Part shown: positions 1 to 5,667 of the stretch, piece after piece
Layout: every line of letters begins with the position of its first letter
Position numbering within the stretch: position 1 is the first letter of the stretch
Source: Acidobacteriota bacterium
GTDB taxonomy: Bacteria > Acidobacteriota > Blastocatellia > Pyrinomonadales > Pyrinomonadaceae
Direction: 5' to 3'
NCBI GenBank assembly: GCA_003222835.1
Contig: QHXE01000467.1
Coordinates: 1,208 to 6,915 of the forward strand
Length of the DNA: 5,708 nucleotides
Translations under genes and position numbers: made by a program
Notes under the pieces: generated by a model
Told to the model about the DNA's origin: nothing
What the model saw: the letters and a program-made list of their open reading frames with translations, nothing else
Database searches by the model: none

Positions 1-1
1 G

Positions 2-499
2 TACGGGCAAAGCAAACTCGCTGGCGAGCGCGCAGCAGTTGGCGCCTCGGGCCGCTCATTTATCGTCCGCACCTCATGGGTCTTCGGTGCGGGTAAAGAC
101 AATTTCTTCAGTACCGCGCCTCGTTCCTTGTATGCGGCGAAGAAGATTCGCGCAGTTACTGACGCCTGGGCAAGCGCAACGTACGTTTGTGATCTTGTAT
201 CGAGGGTCCACGAGATTCTGGACCGCCGATATTATTCTACCTATCACGTGGTGAACGACGGCCTCTGCTCATATTATGATTTCGCGTTGGAAGCAGCGCG
301 TATCCTAAGGATTCCGGATTCCGATTTGACGCAGCTAATCGAGCCAGTGAAGTTATGTGACCTTCGACTTCAGGCTAAGCGCCCACGATCGACGCCCATG
401 CGTTGCACGGTTTCAGAAAAACTAGGGCTCCCGCCGTTGCGGAAGTGGCGTGCGGCATTAGCAGAATACGTCGGTGATGTTTGCGACCTGAATCAATAG
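2..499 (+). CDS. rmlD: dTDP-4-dehydrorhamnose reductase, RmlD-like (5'-truncated by window edge)
   Basis: This is the C-terminal ~165 residues of an extended short-chain dehydrogenase that reduces dTDP-4-dehydro-L-rhamnose to dTDP-L-rhamnose with NAD(P)H, a cytoplasmic step in making rhamnose for surface polysaccharide. The visible frame opens exactly on the catalytic YxxxK motif (YGQSKLAGE). It continues with RTSWVFG, then GKDNFF, then a DAWASATYVCDL segment standing where RmlD proteins have the DQxGxPTYxxDL substrate-binding motif. The C-terminus RPRSTPMRC...LGLPPLRKWRAALAEYV matches the family pattern of RPxNT followed by a short helix. The N-terminal Rossmann glycine motif lies outside the window. 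Odd point: the DQ-G-P residues of the substrate motif are replaced, so a relative acting on another nucleotide sugar is possible. An internal TTG at 128 is not a plausible start, because the motifs upstream of it are in frame. The gene ends 151 bp before the next one. Confidence 0.85.
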   Translation, partial: YGQSKLAGERAAVGASGRSFIVRTSWVFGAGKDNFFSTAPRSLYAAKKIRAVTDAWASATYVCDLVSRVHEILDRRYYSTYHVVNDGLCSYYDFALEAARILRIPDSDLTQLIEPVKLCDLRLQAKRPRSTPMRCTVSEKLGLPPLRKWRAALAEYVGDVCDLNQ

Positions 500-570
500 C
501 AAAAAAGACACCGCCTTGTTCTCAGATCCCCGCTGAACAACTCGTTCGAGCGAAGCGCGGTCGTTGTGTT

Positions 571-588
571 TCGCGACCTCGTTCGCGA
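571..588. repeat. Short palindromic motif in the rmlD-adenylyltransferase gap
   Basis: Two copies of the self-complementary hexamer TCGCGA lie at 571-576 and 583-588, spaced 12 bp centre to centre, inside the 151-bp gap between the RmlD-like gene and the adenylyltransferase gene. The arrangement could be an operator-like site or a weak hairpin, but it may be chance in GC-rich DNA. I see no convincing -35/-10 promoter, terminator or RNA gene in 500-650. Confidence 0.25.
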
Positions 589-650
589 GATCGTTGACTT
601 GAAATGCTTCACCCGCGTCCGGTGAATTCGATTGTCATGGGCCCGAAACT

Positions 651-1637
651 ATGAGCACTGCTGAAATTAAGTCACGCCTTATGGAACAGCTTGAAGACAG
701 ATTTGTAACCTGGGCCAAAGGCCGGCCGGATATTCGCGCAGCGATCGTCATCGGCTCAAGAGCGCGGAGAGAACGTCCTGCTGATGCATGGTCCGATTTG
801 GACATAGTTTTCTTTACTACTAATCCGGAGCATTACCTATCGAAGATTCACTGGCTGAAGACCTTTGGTAATCCGCTGCTGACTTTCGTTAAAGATACGC
901 CGGCTGGAGGGCAGAGGGAGCGTCGGGTCTTGTTTGACGGGGGGCTCGATGTGGATTTCACTATCGTCTCAAACAGTGAGGCAAAATCGCTCCTACGATT
1001 TCTGCGACTTCGCAAACGCTTTCCACAGCTACTTCAACTCATCCCTAAAAGGACATCTCGAAAGATCATGCGGGAGATTACAGATTTTGCCGGCATCATT
1101 CGTCGTGGGATGCGAGTACTGGTTGATAAAGATGGAGTCGCCATTCATTTGCCACTGCTCAACGATAATTCATTCTCGTCCTTGGCGGCTAAACCTTCGC
1201 AAGCGGAATTTCTAGCCGTGCTTAACGAGTTTTTTTATTTAGCGGTCTTGATGACAAAGAAGCTGCGCCGTGGAGAGCTTTGGACGGCCAGCAGAATGAA
1301 TAACTGCTCGATGAAGCACTTGCTGCTGCAGATGTTGGAGTGGCACGCGCTGGCAAGTAACAGATGGGACTATGATACCTGGCATGGCGGAAGGTTCGTG
1401 GAGGATTGGGCCGACCCTCGTGCTGTTGACGCTCTATCAAATGCGTTCGCTCATTACGACAAAGAGGACATTAGGAATTCGTTGTCGGCAACGCTGGATA
1501 CATTTGGATGGTTGGCAATAGAGACCGCCGACCATTTAGGTTTTCTCTACCCCGCCTCTACCGATGAGCGCGTAAGAGGATTGCTGGATCAGTATCTGTT
1601 CGAAGGAACTGAAACTCCCTCTGACGGCGGCGTATGA
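651..1637 (+). CDS. Aminoglycoside 6-adenylyltransferase family protein (ANT(6)-like)
   Basis: This 328-residue cytoplasmic protein belongs to the streptomycin adenylyltransferase family (Pfam Adenyl_transf), whose characterised members move AMP from ATP to the 6-hydroxyl of streptomycin. The nucleotidyltransferase core is clear: GSR at residues 35-37, then SDLDIVFF with Asp49 and Asp51 as the metal-binding pair, and a third acidic position in LDVDFTIV (Asp102). The family landmark HWLKTFGNPLL follows the core at residues 67-76. The C-terminal helical half (about 180-325) has the expected pattern of FFYLAVLMTKKLRRGELW, LLLQMLEWHA and a terminal DERVRGLLDQYL helix. It is slightly longer than clinical ANT(6) enzymes, which I recall as near 300 residues. 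The ATG at 651 lacks a strong Shine-Dalgarno sequence, and an in-frame TGA at 600-602 limits extension. The stop overlaps the next start as ATGA. The family is confident; real streptomycin resistance is unproven, since chromosomal environmental members may have other substrates. Confidence 0.9.
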   Translation: MSTAEIKSRLMEQLEDRFVTWAKGRPDIRAAIVIGSRARRERPADAWSDLDIVFFTTNPEHYLSKIHWLKTFGNPLLTFVKDTPAGGQRERRVLFDGGLDVDFTIVSNSEAKSLLRFLRLRKRFPQLLQLIPKRTSRKIMREITDFAGIIRRGMRVLVDKDGVAIHLPLLNDNSFSSLAAKPSQAEFLAVLNEFFYLAVLMTKKLRRGELWTASRMNNCSMKHLLLQMLEWHALASNRWDYDTWHGGRFVEDWADPRAVDALSNAFAHYDKEDIRNSLSATLDTFGWLAIETADHLGFLYPASTDERVRGLLDQYLFEGTETPSDGGV

Positions 1638-2290
1638 CAACTCATTGCACTGGACGCGGGCTGCTCAAACTTGTCTCTGAGTTCGTCGCTTCAACGGTGT
1701 TCGCTCGGCGAATTCGATCGTTGGGCAAACTTACGGAAGACGCAATTCTGAAAAGCGAACTTGAGATCGTGCCCTACGATCCCCGATGGCCTTCCGCATT
1801 TGAAGCTGAGGCCGTCCGGCTTCGCAACACACTCGGCGCCTTGGCCTTGCGCATCGACCATAACGGCTCGACGTCGATTCCGGGCCTCGCCGCAAAAGCT
1901 ATCGTCGACATCCAGATATCAGTCGCTCTACCTCAGCCGATTGCGGCGTACAGCGCGCCCCTGCAGGCCATCGGATACGTTCACCTTCCAGACCCTGACG
2001 ACTCATTCTGTCCATTCTTCCATCGGCCCTCTCAGTGGCCTCACACGCATCATGTTCACGTGGTGAAAATGGGCGGCGCCGAAGAACGGCGGACGTTGGC
2101 ATTTCGGGACTATCTTCGCGAACATGGCGAAGTGGCTCGTGAATACGAGCAGCTCAAACGAGACTTGGCCAGGGAATTCGCGCCGAGCGATCGCGAATCT
2201 CGTGAGGCCTACGCACGTGCGAAGACGGCCTTCATCGAGCGGATCGTTGCTATCGCTTTACGCGGCGGATACCCACGAGAGTTTCCCTGA
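1634..2290 (+). CDS. GrpB/UPF0157 family protein
   Basis: This 218-residue protein carries a full GrpB domain (Pfam PF04229), a family of unknown biochemical function placed in the nucleotidyltransferase superfamily. Family motifs in order are VPYDPRWP (46-53), IDHNGSTSIPGLAAKAIVDI (74-93), HTHHVHVV (137-144), RDYLREHGEVAREYEQLKRDLA (158-179), and a C-terminal YARAKTAFIERIV helix. The usual domain is about 170 residues; here about 40 extra residues precede it (basic, with no recognisable motif). The chosen ATG at 1634 overlaps the upstream stop by 4 bp, the classic arrangement for translational coupling. Weaker internal starts (GTG 1697, TTG 1721) would give a family-length protein but lack Shine-Dalgarno sequences. 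Being coupled to the adenylyltransferase suggests a joint role, perhaps in nucleotide transfer or drug modification, but that is inference. The gene ends 34 bp from the convergent arabinofuranosidase gene. Confidence 0.9.
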   Translation: MTTHCTGRGLLKLVSEFVASTVFARRIRSLGKLTEDAILKSELEIVPYDPRWPSAFEAEAVRLRNTLGALALRIDHNGSTSIPGLAAKAIVDIQISVALPQPIAAYSAPLQAIGYVHLPDPDDSFCPFFHRPSQWPHTHHVHVVKMGGAEERRTLAFRDYLREHGEVAREYEQLKRDLAREFAPSDRESREAYARAKTAFIERIVAIALRGGYPREFP

Positions 2291-2324
2291 GCCAGTCACC
2301 TGAAACTTCTCTTTGCTATCTTGC

Positions 2325-3965
2325 TCAAACCAGACTCATCTGCAACCGCGTCACCGAGGCCGGTAGAAATTGGTAGACCAGAGTTGGACCAGCGGCATTT
2401 ACTTCGGCGTCTTTCGGCTCCAGGGCGCGCGGATTCGCAAAGCTGTTATGCGTGTGAATATCTGTAGACGAAAGCACTCGACTGCGGCATGATCGAATAG
2501 CTCCACCGCGAATGGCTATCTCGGCTTCCCGCGGCTGGTTGTGATGAGGATTGACGACCGTTAGCACCAACTCTTTTTCATGCAGCGAAGCAGAGCCCTG
2601 CAATCCCCACAGACTGTTTGGGCTTGGGTTCGTGTTGGGGTTTGGGTTTGCGCTTGCGGTGTAACTGAGACGAGGCGCCGAGAATACGGTGCGCACCGAA
2701 GTCCCGCCTTGATGAGCCGAGTACATTTCGAAGACATGAAAGTTCGGCGTCACAATGAACTTATCTTCATAAGCCAGGAACAGCGAATGAATGGTGTTGA
2801 TTAGTTGGGCGACATTCGCCATCACCACTTTGTCGGCATGACGGTTGAAGGTGTCAAGATTCAAACCGGCAACCAGCGCATCGCGCAACGTTCCCGGATA
2901 CGCCCAAAGGTAGGTTTCCGGCATGTCGGCAGCCCGTTCATGCCAGGCGCCCCACTCGTCGACAATAAGTTTCACGCGGCGGCGGGTATCGATCTCGCCC
3001 ATGACGGCCCAGTGATCGTTGATGAGCGATTCCATGCGATCGGCTTTGCCCAACAGTTCGTACCATTCGTCCGTCGTGTATTCGATTGAGTTTCTTTTGC
3101 CCGTGCTGCCGCAATAGTAGTGCAGCGACCAACCGTAGAGATTATTGAAAAAGTTCTCGCCTTTCTCGGCCAGCTTCGTAAAAAATCCCCGCGTCCACTT
3201 GCGGTCGCCGCCGTTCGGTCCCGAACCAATAAAAGCGAGCTTCACACCGTAACGAGGCACCCAGGCGATGAATTTGCGAAACTCCGTGGCATATTCTTCC
3301 GGCGTGAGATTGCCGCCGCAGCCCCACGACTCGTTACCGACACCCCAATACCTGACGCCGAAGGGCTCGCGATCACCGGCGGCCGCACGCAGGCGCGAAA
3401 GCGACGAAAGGTCAGCGGGAGCATTGCAGTATTCGGCCCATTCATAAAAATCTTTAGCGGGCAAACTGCGCAGGTTAGCTGCGAAGTAGGGCTGCGCGCC
3501 TATAAGTTTGCTGAAATGCATGAACTCGTTAGTGCCGAACTGGTTCGGATCGTAAACCTGCGGACTGTCGGAGTTTTGAGTCGAATCGCGAATCCAAAAG
3601 TTCGTGCGGCGCGGGCGTTCACTGCGCGGTCCGACGCCATCATGCCAGTTGTAACTGTCGGCGAAACATCCGCCGGGCCAACGCAACACGCCGGGTTTTA
3701 TCTTCCGCATCTGTTCGACCAGCGCGCTTCTGATGCCGCCGATGTTGGGAATCTTCGATTTCTCGCCCACCCAAACGCCGTCGTAGACGACACCTCCGAG
3801 GTGTTCGATGAAGTGACTGTAAATTTCCGGAGCGATCGTTCCAATCGGTTCGTTGATAAGCACTTCAATGTTAGCGTCGGCAGCTCTGGCCGTGCTCGGC
3901 GCCAGCAGCGCAGCGCTCGTAACTAACGCGCTACCAACGAACTCTCGGCGGCCAATTTTCGGCAT
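2325..3965 (-). CDS. Tat-exported alpha-L-arabinofuranosidase, glycoside hydrolase family 51
   Basis: This 546-residue enzyme is predicted to cleave terminal alpha-L-arabinofuranosyl residues from arabinan, arabinoxylan or pectin side chains (EC 3.2.1.55), outside the cytoplasm. The N-terminus is a twin-arginine signal: GRREF near residues 5-9, a hydrophobic stretch, then a cleavage site after STARA. The TIM barrel follows with IYSHFIEHLGG, LRWPGGCFAD and WGVGNESWG, where Glu212 is the expected acid/base. LIVDEWGAWH supplies Glu337, the expected nucleophile. The final ~120 residues form the usual beta-sandwich (GLQGSASL, LVLTVVNPH). The start at 3965 was chosen because GGAG lies 8 bp upstream and because it places RR correctly for Tat export. 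An in-frame ATG at 4031 would add 22 residues, the first of them encoded by an inverted repeat, and is unlikely. An Asn/Pro-rich insert interrupts the beta-sandwich (residues 439-451). The upstream neighbour on the same strand is a pectin lyase-family gene, 168 bp away. Confidence 0.93.
   Translation of the reverse strand: MPKIGRREFVGSALVTSAALLAPSTARAADANIEVLINEPIGTIAPEIYSHFIEHLGGVVYDGVWVGEKSKIPNIGGIRSALVEQMRKIKPGVLRWPGGCFADSYNWHDGVGPRSERPRRTNFWIRDSTQNSDSPQVYDPNQFGTNEFMHFSKLIGAQPYFAANLRSLPAKDFYEWAEYCNAPADLSSLSRLRAAAGDREPFGVRYWGVGNESWGCGGNLTPEEYATEFRKFIAWVPRYGVKLAFIGSGPNGGDRKWTRGFFTKLAEKGENFFNNLYGWSLHYYCGSTGKRNSIEYTTDEWYELLGKADRMESLINDHWAVMGEIDTRRRVKLIVDEWGAWHERAADMPETYLWAYPGTLRDALVAGLNLDTFNRHADKVVMANVAQLINTIHSLFLAYEDKFIVTPNFHVFEMYSAHQGGTSVRTVFSAPRLSYTASANPNPNTNPSPNSLWGLQGSASLHEKELVLTVVNPHHNQPREAEIAIRGGAIRSCRSRVLSSTDIHTHNSFANPRALEPKDAEVNAAGPTLVYQFLPASVTRLQMSLV
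2613..2651 (-). repeat. Asn/Pro codon repeat in the arabinofuranosidase gene; G-rich on the opposite strand
   Basis: The coding strand holds alternating AAC/AAA-CCC-type triplets that encode ANPNPNTNPSPNS, a low-complexity stretch in a loop of the C-terminal beta-sandwich. On the plus strand the same bases form four runs of at least three G (2620-2622, 2626-2628, 2637-2640, 2644-2646) with loops of 3, 8 and 3 bases. That is a near-canonical G-quadruplex pattern with GGGTTT units. It probably arose by slippage expansion in a tolerant loop. Confidence 0.7.
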
Positions 3966-3973
3966 CGTCGTTT

Positions 3974-3977
3974 CTCC
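3974..3977 (-). promoter_or_regulatory. Shine-Dalgarno site deciding the arabinofuranosidase start
   Basis: On the minus strand the sequence reads GGAG followed by AAACGACG and then ATG (3965-3963), an ideal 8-base spacing. It supports the 546-residue product whose Tat motif sits at the very N-terminus, over the longer frame beginning at 4031. Confidence 0.75.
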
Positions 3978-4013
3978 AAACACAGGCTGTAATTTAAGGG
4001 AGATTTTCGAGTA

Positions 4014-4090
4014 CGAGTGTTTAGAGTTCATCTACCTTTAGGTTGCAGTCCACGAAAGCCGCAAGCTAAAGCTTGAACTCTGAACACTCG
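4014..4090. repeat. 77-bp near-palindromic element upstream of the arabinofuranosidase gene
   Basis: The outer arms 4014-4030 and 4074-4090 are 17-bp inverted repeats with one mismatch (CGAGTGTTTAGAGTTCA against CGAGTGTTCAGAGTTCA once one is reversed). The pairing resumes inward after a 3-base bulge: ACCTTTAGGTTGC faces AGCTTTAGCTTGC at 11 of 13 positions. The whole element can therefore fold into one long hairpin with a loop of roughly ten bases. It fills most of the gap between the lyase stop (4134) and the arabinofuranosidase start (3965). It could be a dispersed REP/MITE-type repeat, an intercistronic RNA hairpin that protects or attenuates the transcript, or both. There is no T-run after either arm, so it is not a standard terminator. 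Confidence 0.75.
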
Positions 4091-4133
4091 TTTCCGATTC
4101 TCACTTTCTGGTTACACTTCTTCTGAACGTGTT

Positions 4134-5567
4134 TTACCTAGCCTTTTCGATTTCTACGGCAAAGACATGTGTGGGCCCAAACATGTTCGAACGAAACACA
4201 ATCCATTTCATGTCCGGAGTGAAGGTCACGTTCGGTTCAAGACTGTAATTGTGCTTGGATAGATTGACGAGTTTCTCTGCCTTAAAGACCGCCGGTCTGA
4301 TTAGCTCCTTCGAGTTCGCCAATTGTCCGTCGGTGCGATCGGACACCAACTCGGGACGAAACAAGTAAATCCACTGGCCATTACCAGGCGCCGCCACGCT
4401 GTTTGGCCCACCGCCGTCTCCGGCGAAGAGCGTTCCATCGCGCGACACGTTGTAGTGGACCGACCACTCGCTGCGCTCGAGGTGATACCAAATTCTATCG
4501 CCGGATGAAACGTTGTAACCCGCGAGCCAGAAATCCTGGCTGCGTGGCGTCTGCAAATCGTACCAGATCATTTTGCCGTCGCTGCCAAAGAACTCGTGAC
4601 CCTCGATCTCCATGAGCATCGTGCGGTGATGAATCTGCGTTAACGCCGTGCCGTCGGTGCGTATCGTCCAGGTGCGATCGACCTTGTGCCACGGGCCTTC
4701 GTGGCAGAACATCAGGAGCGTCGGATCGGTAGGCGAAAACTGTATGTGGTTGAACCAATCGGTGCCACGCAACAGCGTCTTAACTGCGCCGGTCCTCGTG
4801 TTAACGCTTATGAGTTGCAGTGGCCTCCGTTCTGCCAGGCGGTTCTCCATCATCTCGCCTTTGCCTGGATACGCGTCCCCGCGCGACGCCGGAGGTGGTC
4901 CCGGTGGTCTGCCTTCCTTAATGGCCGCGGCATTCTTGTCATCAATAATTCCTGCGAGCAGCGTTTCGTCCGCATTGACTGCCGAGACGGACGCGCCGGG
5001 CGGCAATTTCACAATCTCGCGCGTGACTTTGGTATTGAGGTCCGTGGCATAGACGCTGACGGTCAAGGAGTTGTTATTTCTCACAGACTTTGTGTAATAA
5101 ACCTGTCCGGTTTTTCTGCCCACAATGATCACGCCGACGCGACCCTCGACGATTTTCTCGATCGCGCGCGTCTTGAGATTGATCGCCGAAAGACCTGTGG
5201 GCGTCGTAATGATTAACTTCTGGCCATCCGGCGTATAGGGATTTTGATGAAAGTAGAGGCTGGCGCTGCCCGGCTCGTCGGACAAGCGGATAACACGATG
5301 GCCCGTGTCCGTGTCGGTCCACTCCCGCGGGATCTCCTGCTGCTGTGCTCTCGCAGCAGTAGCAATTAAAAGGAGGAATAGCGCCGCTTGATACAGAACC
5401 GCGAGCGGTAGCGACCGGATCATTGTCCATTTGTCATTTATCATTTCCCATTTGCAGAGCCCGCAATTAGTAGCTAACTCCCGATGACAGATGAAAAATG
5501 TCAAATGAAAGTTGTCAAATGATCCGGTCGCTCGCGGTTCTGTAACGAAGGGTGTGATTGTTTTCAT
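4134..5567 (-). CDS. ogl: Oligogalacturonate lyase family protein (PL22), exported
   Basis: PL22 lyases split unsaturated digalacturonate from pectin breakdown into 5-keto-4-deoxyuronate by beta-elimination. Family signals here (numbering from the 5567 start) are REWTDTDTGHRVIRLSDEPG (81-100), YFHQNPYTPDG, FCHEGPWH with His289 matching the catalytic-base segment, GHEFF with His324 matching one metal ligand, SVHYNVSRDGTLFAGDGG, and a closing FTPDMKWIVFRSN blade. The 7-bladed propeller is complete. Near FTPD, where characterised enzymes have QxxHPHPSF, this protein has YSLEPNVTF, so three metal-binding positions are changed. The start is ambiguous. ATG 5567 has a good Shine-Dalgarno sequence but gives 48 residues before the signal peptide; ATG 5423 begins MIRSLPLAVLYQAALFLLL, a clean signal peptide ending in ARA, but has no Shine-Dalgarno (429 residues). 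ATG 5645 lies beyond a hairpin and is least likely. A MITE-like repeat lies within this N-terminal region. The gene is in series with a receptor upstream and an arabinofuranosidase downstream. Confidence 0.85.
   Translation of the reverse strand: MKTITPFVTEPRATGSFDNFHLTFFICHRELATNCGLCKWEMINDKWTMIRSLPLAVLYQAALFLLLIATAARAQQQEIPREWTDTDTGHRVIRLSDEPGSASLYFHQNPYTPDGQKLIITTPTGLSAINLKTRAIEKIVEGRVGVIIVGRKTGQVYYTKSVRNNNSLTVSVYATDLNTKVTREIVKLPPGASVSAVNADETLLAGIIDDKNAAAIKEGRPPGPPPASRGDAYPGKGEMMENRLAERRPLQLISVNTRTGAVKTLLRGTDWFNHIQFSPTDPTLLMFCHEGPWHKVDRTWTIRTDGTALTQIHHRTMLMEIEGHEFFGSDGKMIWYDLQTPRSQDFWLAGYNVSSGDRIWYHLERSEWSVHYNVSRDGTLFAGDGGGPNSVAAPGNGQWIYLFRPELVSDRTDGQLANSKELIRPAVFKAEKLVNLSKHNYSLEPNVTFTPDMKWIVFRSNMFGPTHVFAVEIEKAR
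5392..5544. mobile_element. MITE-like inverted-repeat element inside the 5' end of the lyase gene
   Basis: The ends are perfect 15-bp inverted repeats, TACAGAACCGCGAGC (5392-5406) and its complement (5530-5544). The match continues for another 12 bp (GACCGGATCATT) after a 6-bp insertion, GGTAGC, present only in the left arm (5407-5412). TA at both outer edges fits a TA target duplication, as made by IS630/Tc1-mariner-type transposases. The inside carries two opposed arrays of 7-bp units. It has no transposase gene, so it would be non-autonomous. The minus-strand reading frame of the lyase passes straight through it and takes codons from it, including the first 11 residues of the likely signal peptide. 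MITE status is inferred from structure; copies elsewhere in the genome are not visible here. Confidence 0.65.
5421..5521. repeat. Two opposed arrays of CATTTNN heptamers inside the MITE-like element
   Basis: The left array, 5421-5455, reads on the plus strand as five 7-bp units: CATTGTC, CATTTGT, CATTTAT, CATTTCC, CATTTGC. The right array, 5487-5521, reads on the minus strand as CATTTGA, CAACTTT, CATTTGA, CATTTTT, CATCTGT, with a possible sixth unit CATCGGG at 5480-5486. Each begins directly after the GACCGGAT arm of the terminal repeat. About 25-30 bp of unrelated sequence separates them. Confidence 0.75.
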
Positions 5568-5574
5568 TATCGAT

Positions 5575-5580
5575 TCCCTC
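5575..5580 (-). promoter_or_regulatory. Shine-Dalgarno site for the ATG at 5567 of the lyase gene
   Basis: The minus strand reads GAGGGA, then ATCGATA, then ATG (5567-5565). This is the only strong ribosome-binding site near the lyase start region. It lies outside the inserted element, so it may be the original translation signal of the gene, now separated from the signal peptide by the element. Confidence 0.55.
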
Positions 5581-5604
5581 TCTTCTGCTTGCCGCTCTTG
5601 CAAT

Positions 5605-5631
5605 AAGGGCGGCGCCAGAGCCACCGCCCTT
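5605..5631. repeat. GC-rich intercistronic hairpin between receptor and lyase genes
   Basis: AAGGGCGG at 5605-5612 pairs perfectly with CCGCCCTT at 5624-5631 across an 11-base loop. On the minus-strand transcript it lies 36 bp after the receptor stop and about 37 bp before the ATG at 5567. The following bases (ATTGCAAG) are not a U-run, so it is a poor intrinsic terminator. A transcript-processing or stabilising hairpin, or a leaky attenuator separating receptor from enzymes, fits as well. Confidence 0.5.
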
Positions 5632-5667
5632 GTTTGATATCGCATTACAAATCAGACGGTCACTTCG

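Noticed and set aside
39..254. Plus-strand frame of 71 codons overlapping the RmlD-like gene
   Set aside because: The RmlD frame through the same bases has the YxxxK and RTSWVFG motifs; this one is an out-of-frame shadow.
594..622. Possible promoter for the adenylyltransferase gene (TTGACT at 594-599)
   Set aside because: No acceptable -10 box is found 16-18 bp downstream, so a single hexamer match is not enough.
2291..2324. Bidirectional terminator between the convergent genes
   Set aside because: The 34-bp gap has no stable inverted repeat or T-run that I can see.
3120..3926. Long plus-strand open frame (268 codons) antisense to the arabinofuranosidase gene
   Set aside because: It is the shadow of a well-supported GH51 gene with catalytic motifs on the other strand; its translation shows no domain I recognise and no ribosome-binding site stands out.
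4686..5216. Plus-strand open frame (176 codons) antisense to the lyase gene
   Set aside because: Arginine-rich shadow translation without motifs; the opposite strand carries the complete PL22 family pattern.
5392..5544. CRISPR array or riboswitch interpretation of the repeated region
   Set aside because: Units are 7 bp with no spacers of CRISPR length, and the overall symmetry is that of an inverted-repeat element, not a recognised riboswitch fold.
5646..5667. Lyase start at the ATG at 5645
   Set aside because: No Shine-Dalgarno sequence precedes it, the frame would run through a hairpin, and it would put 74 residues ahead of the signal peptide.
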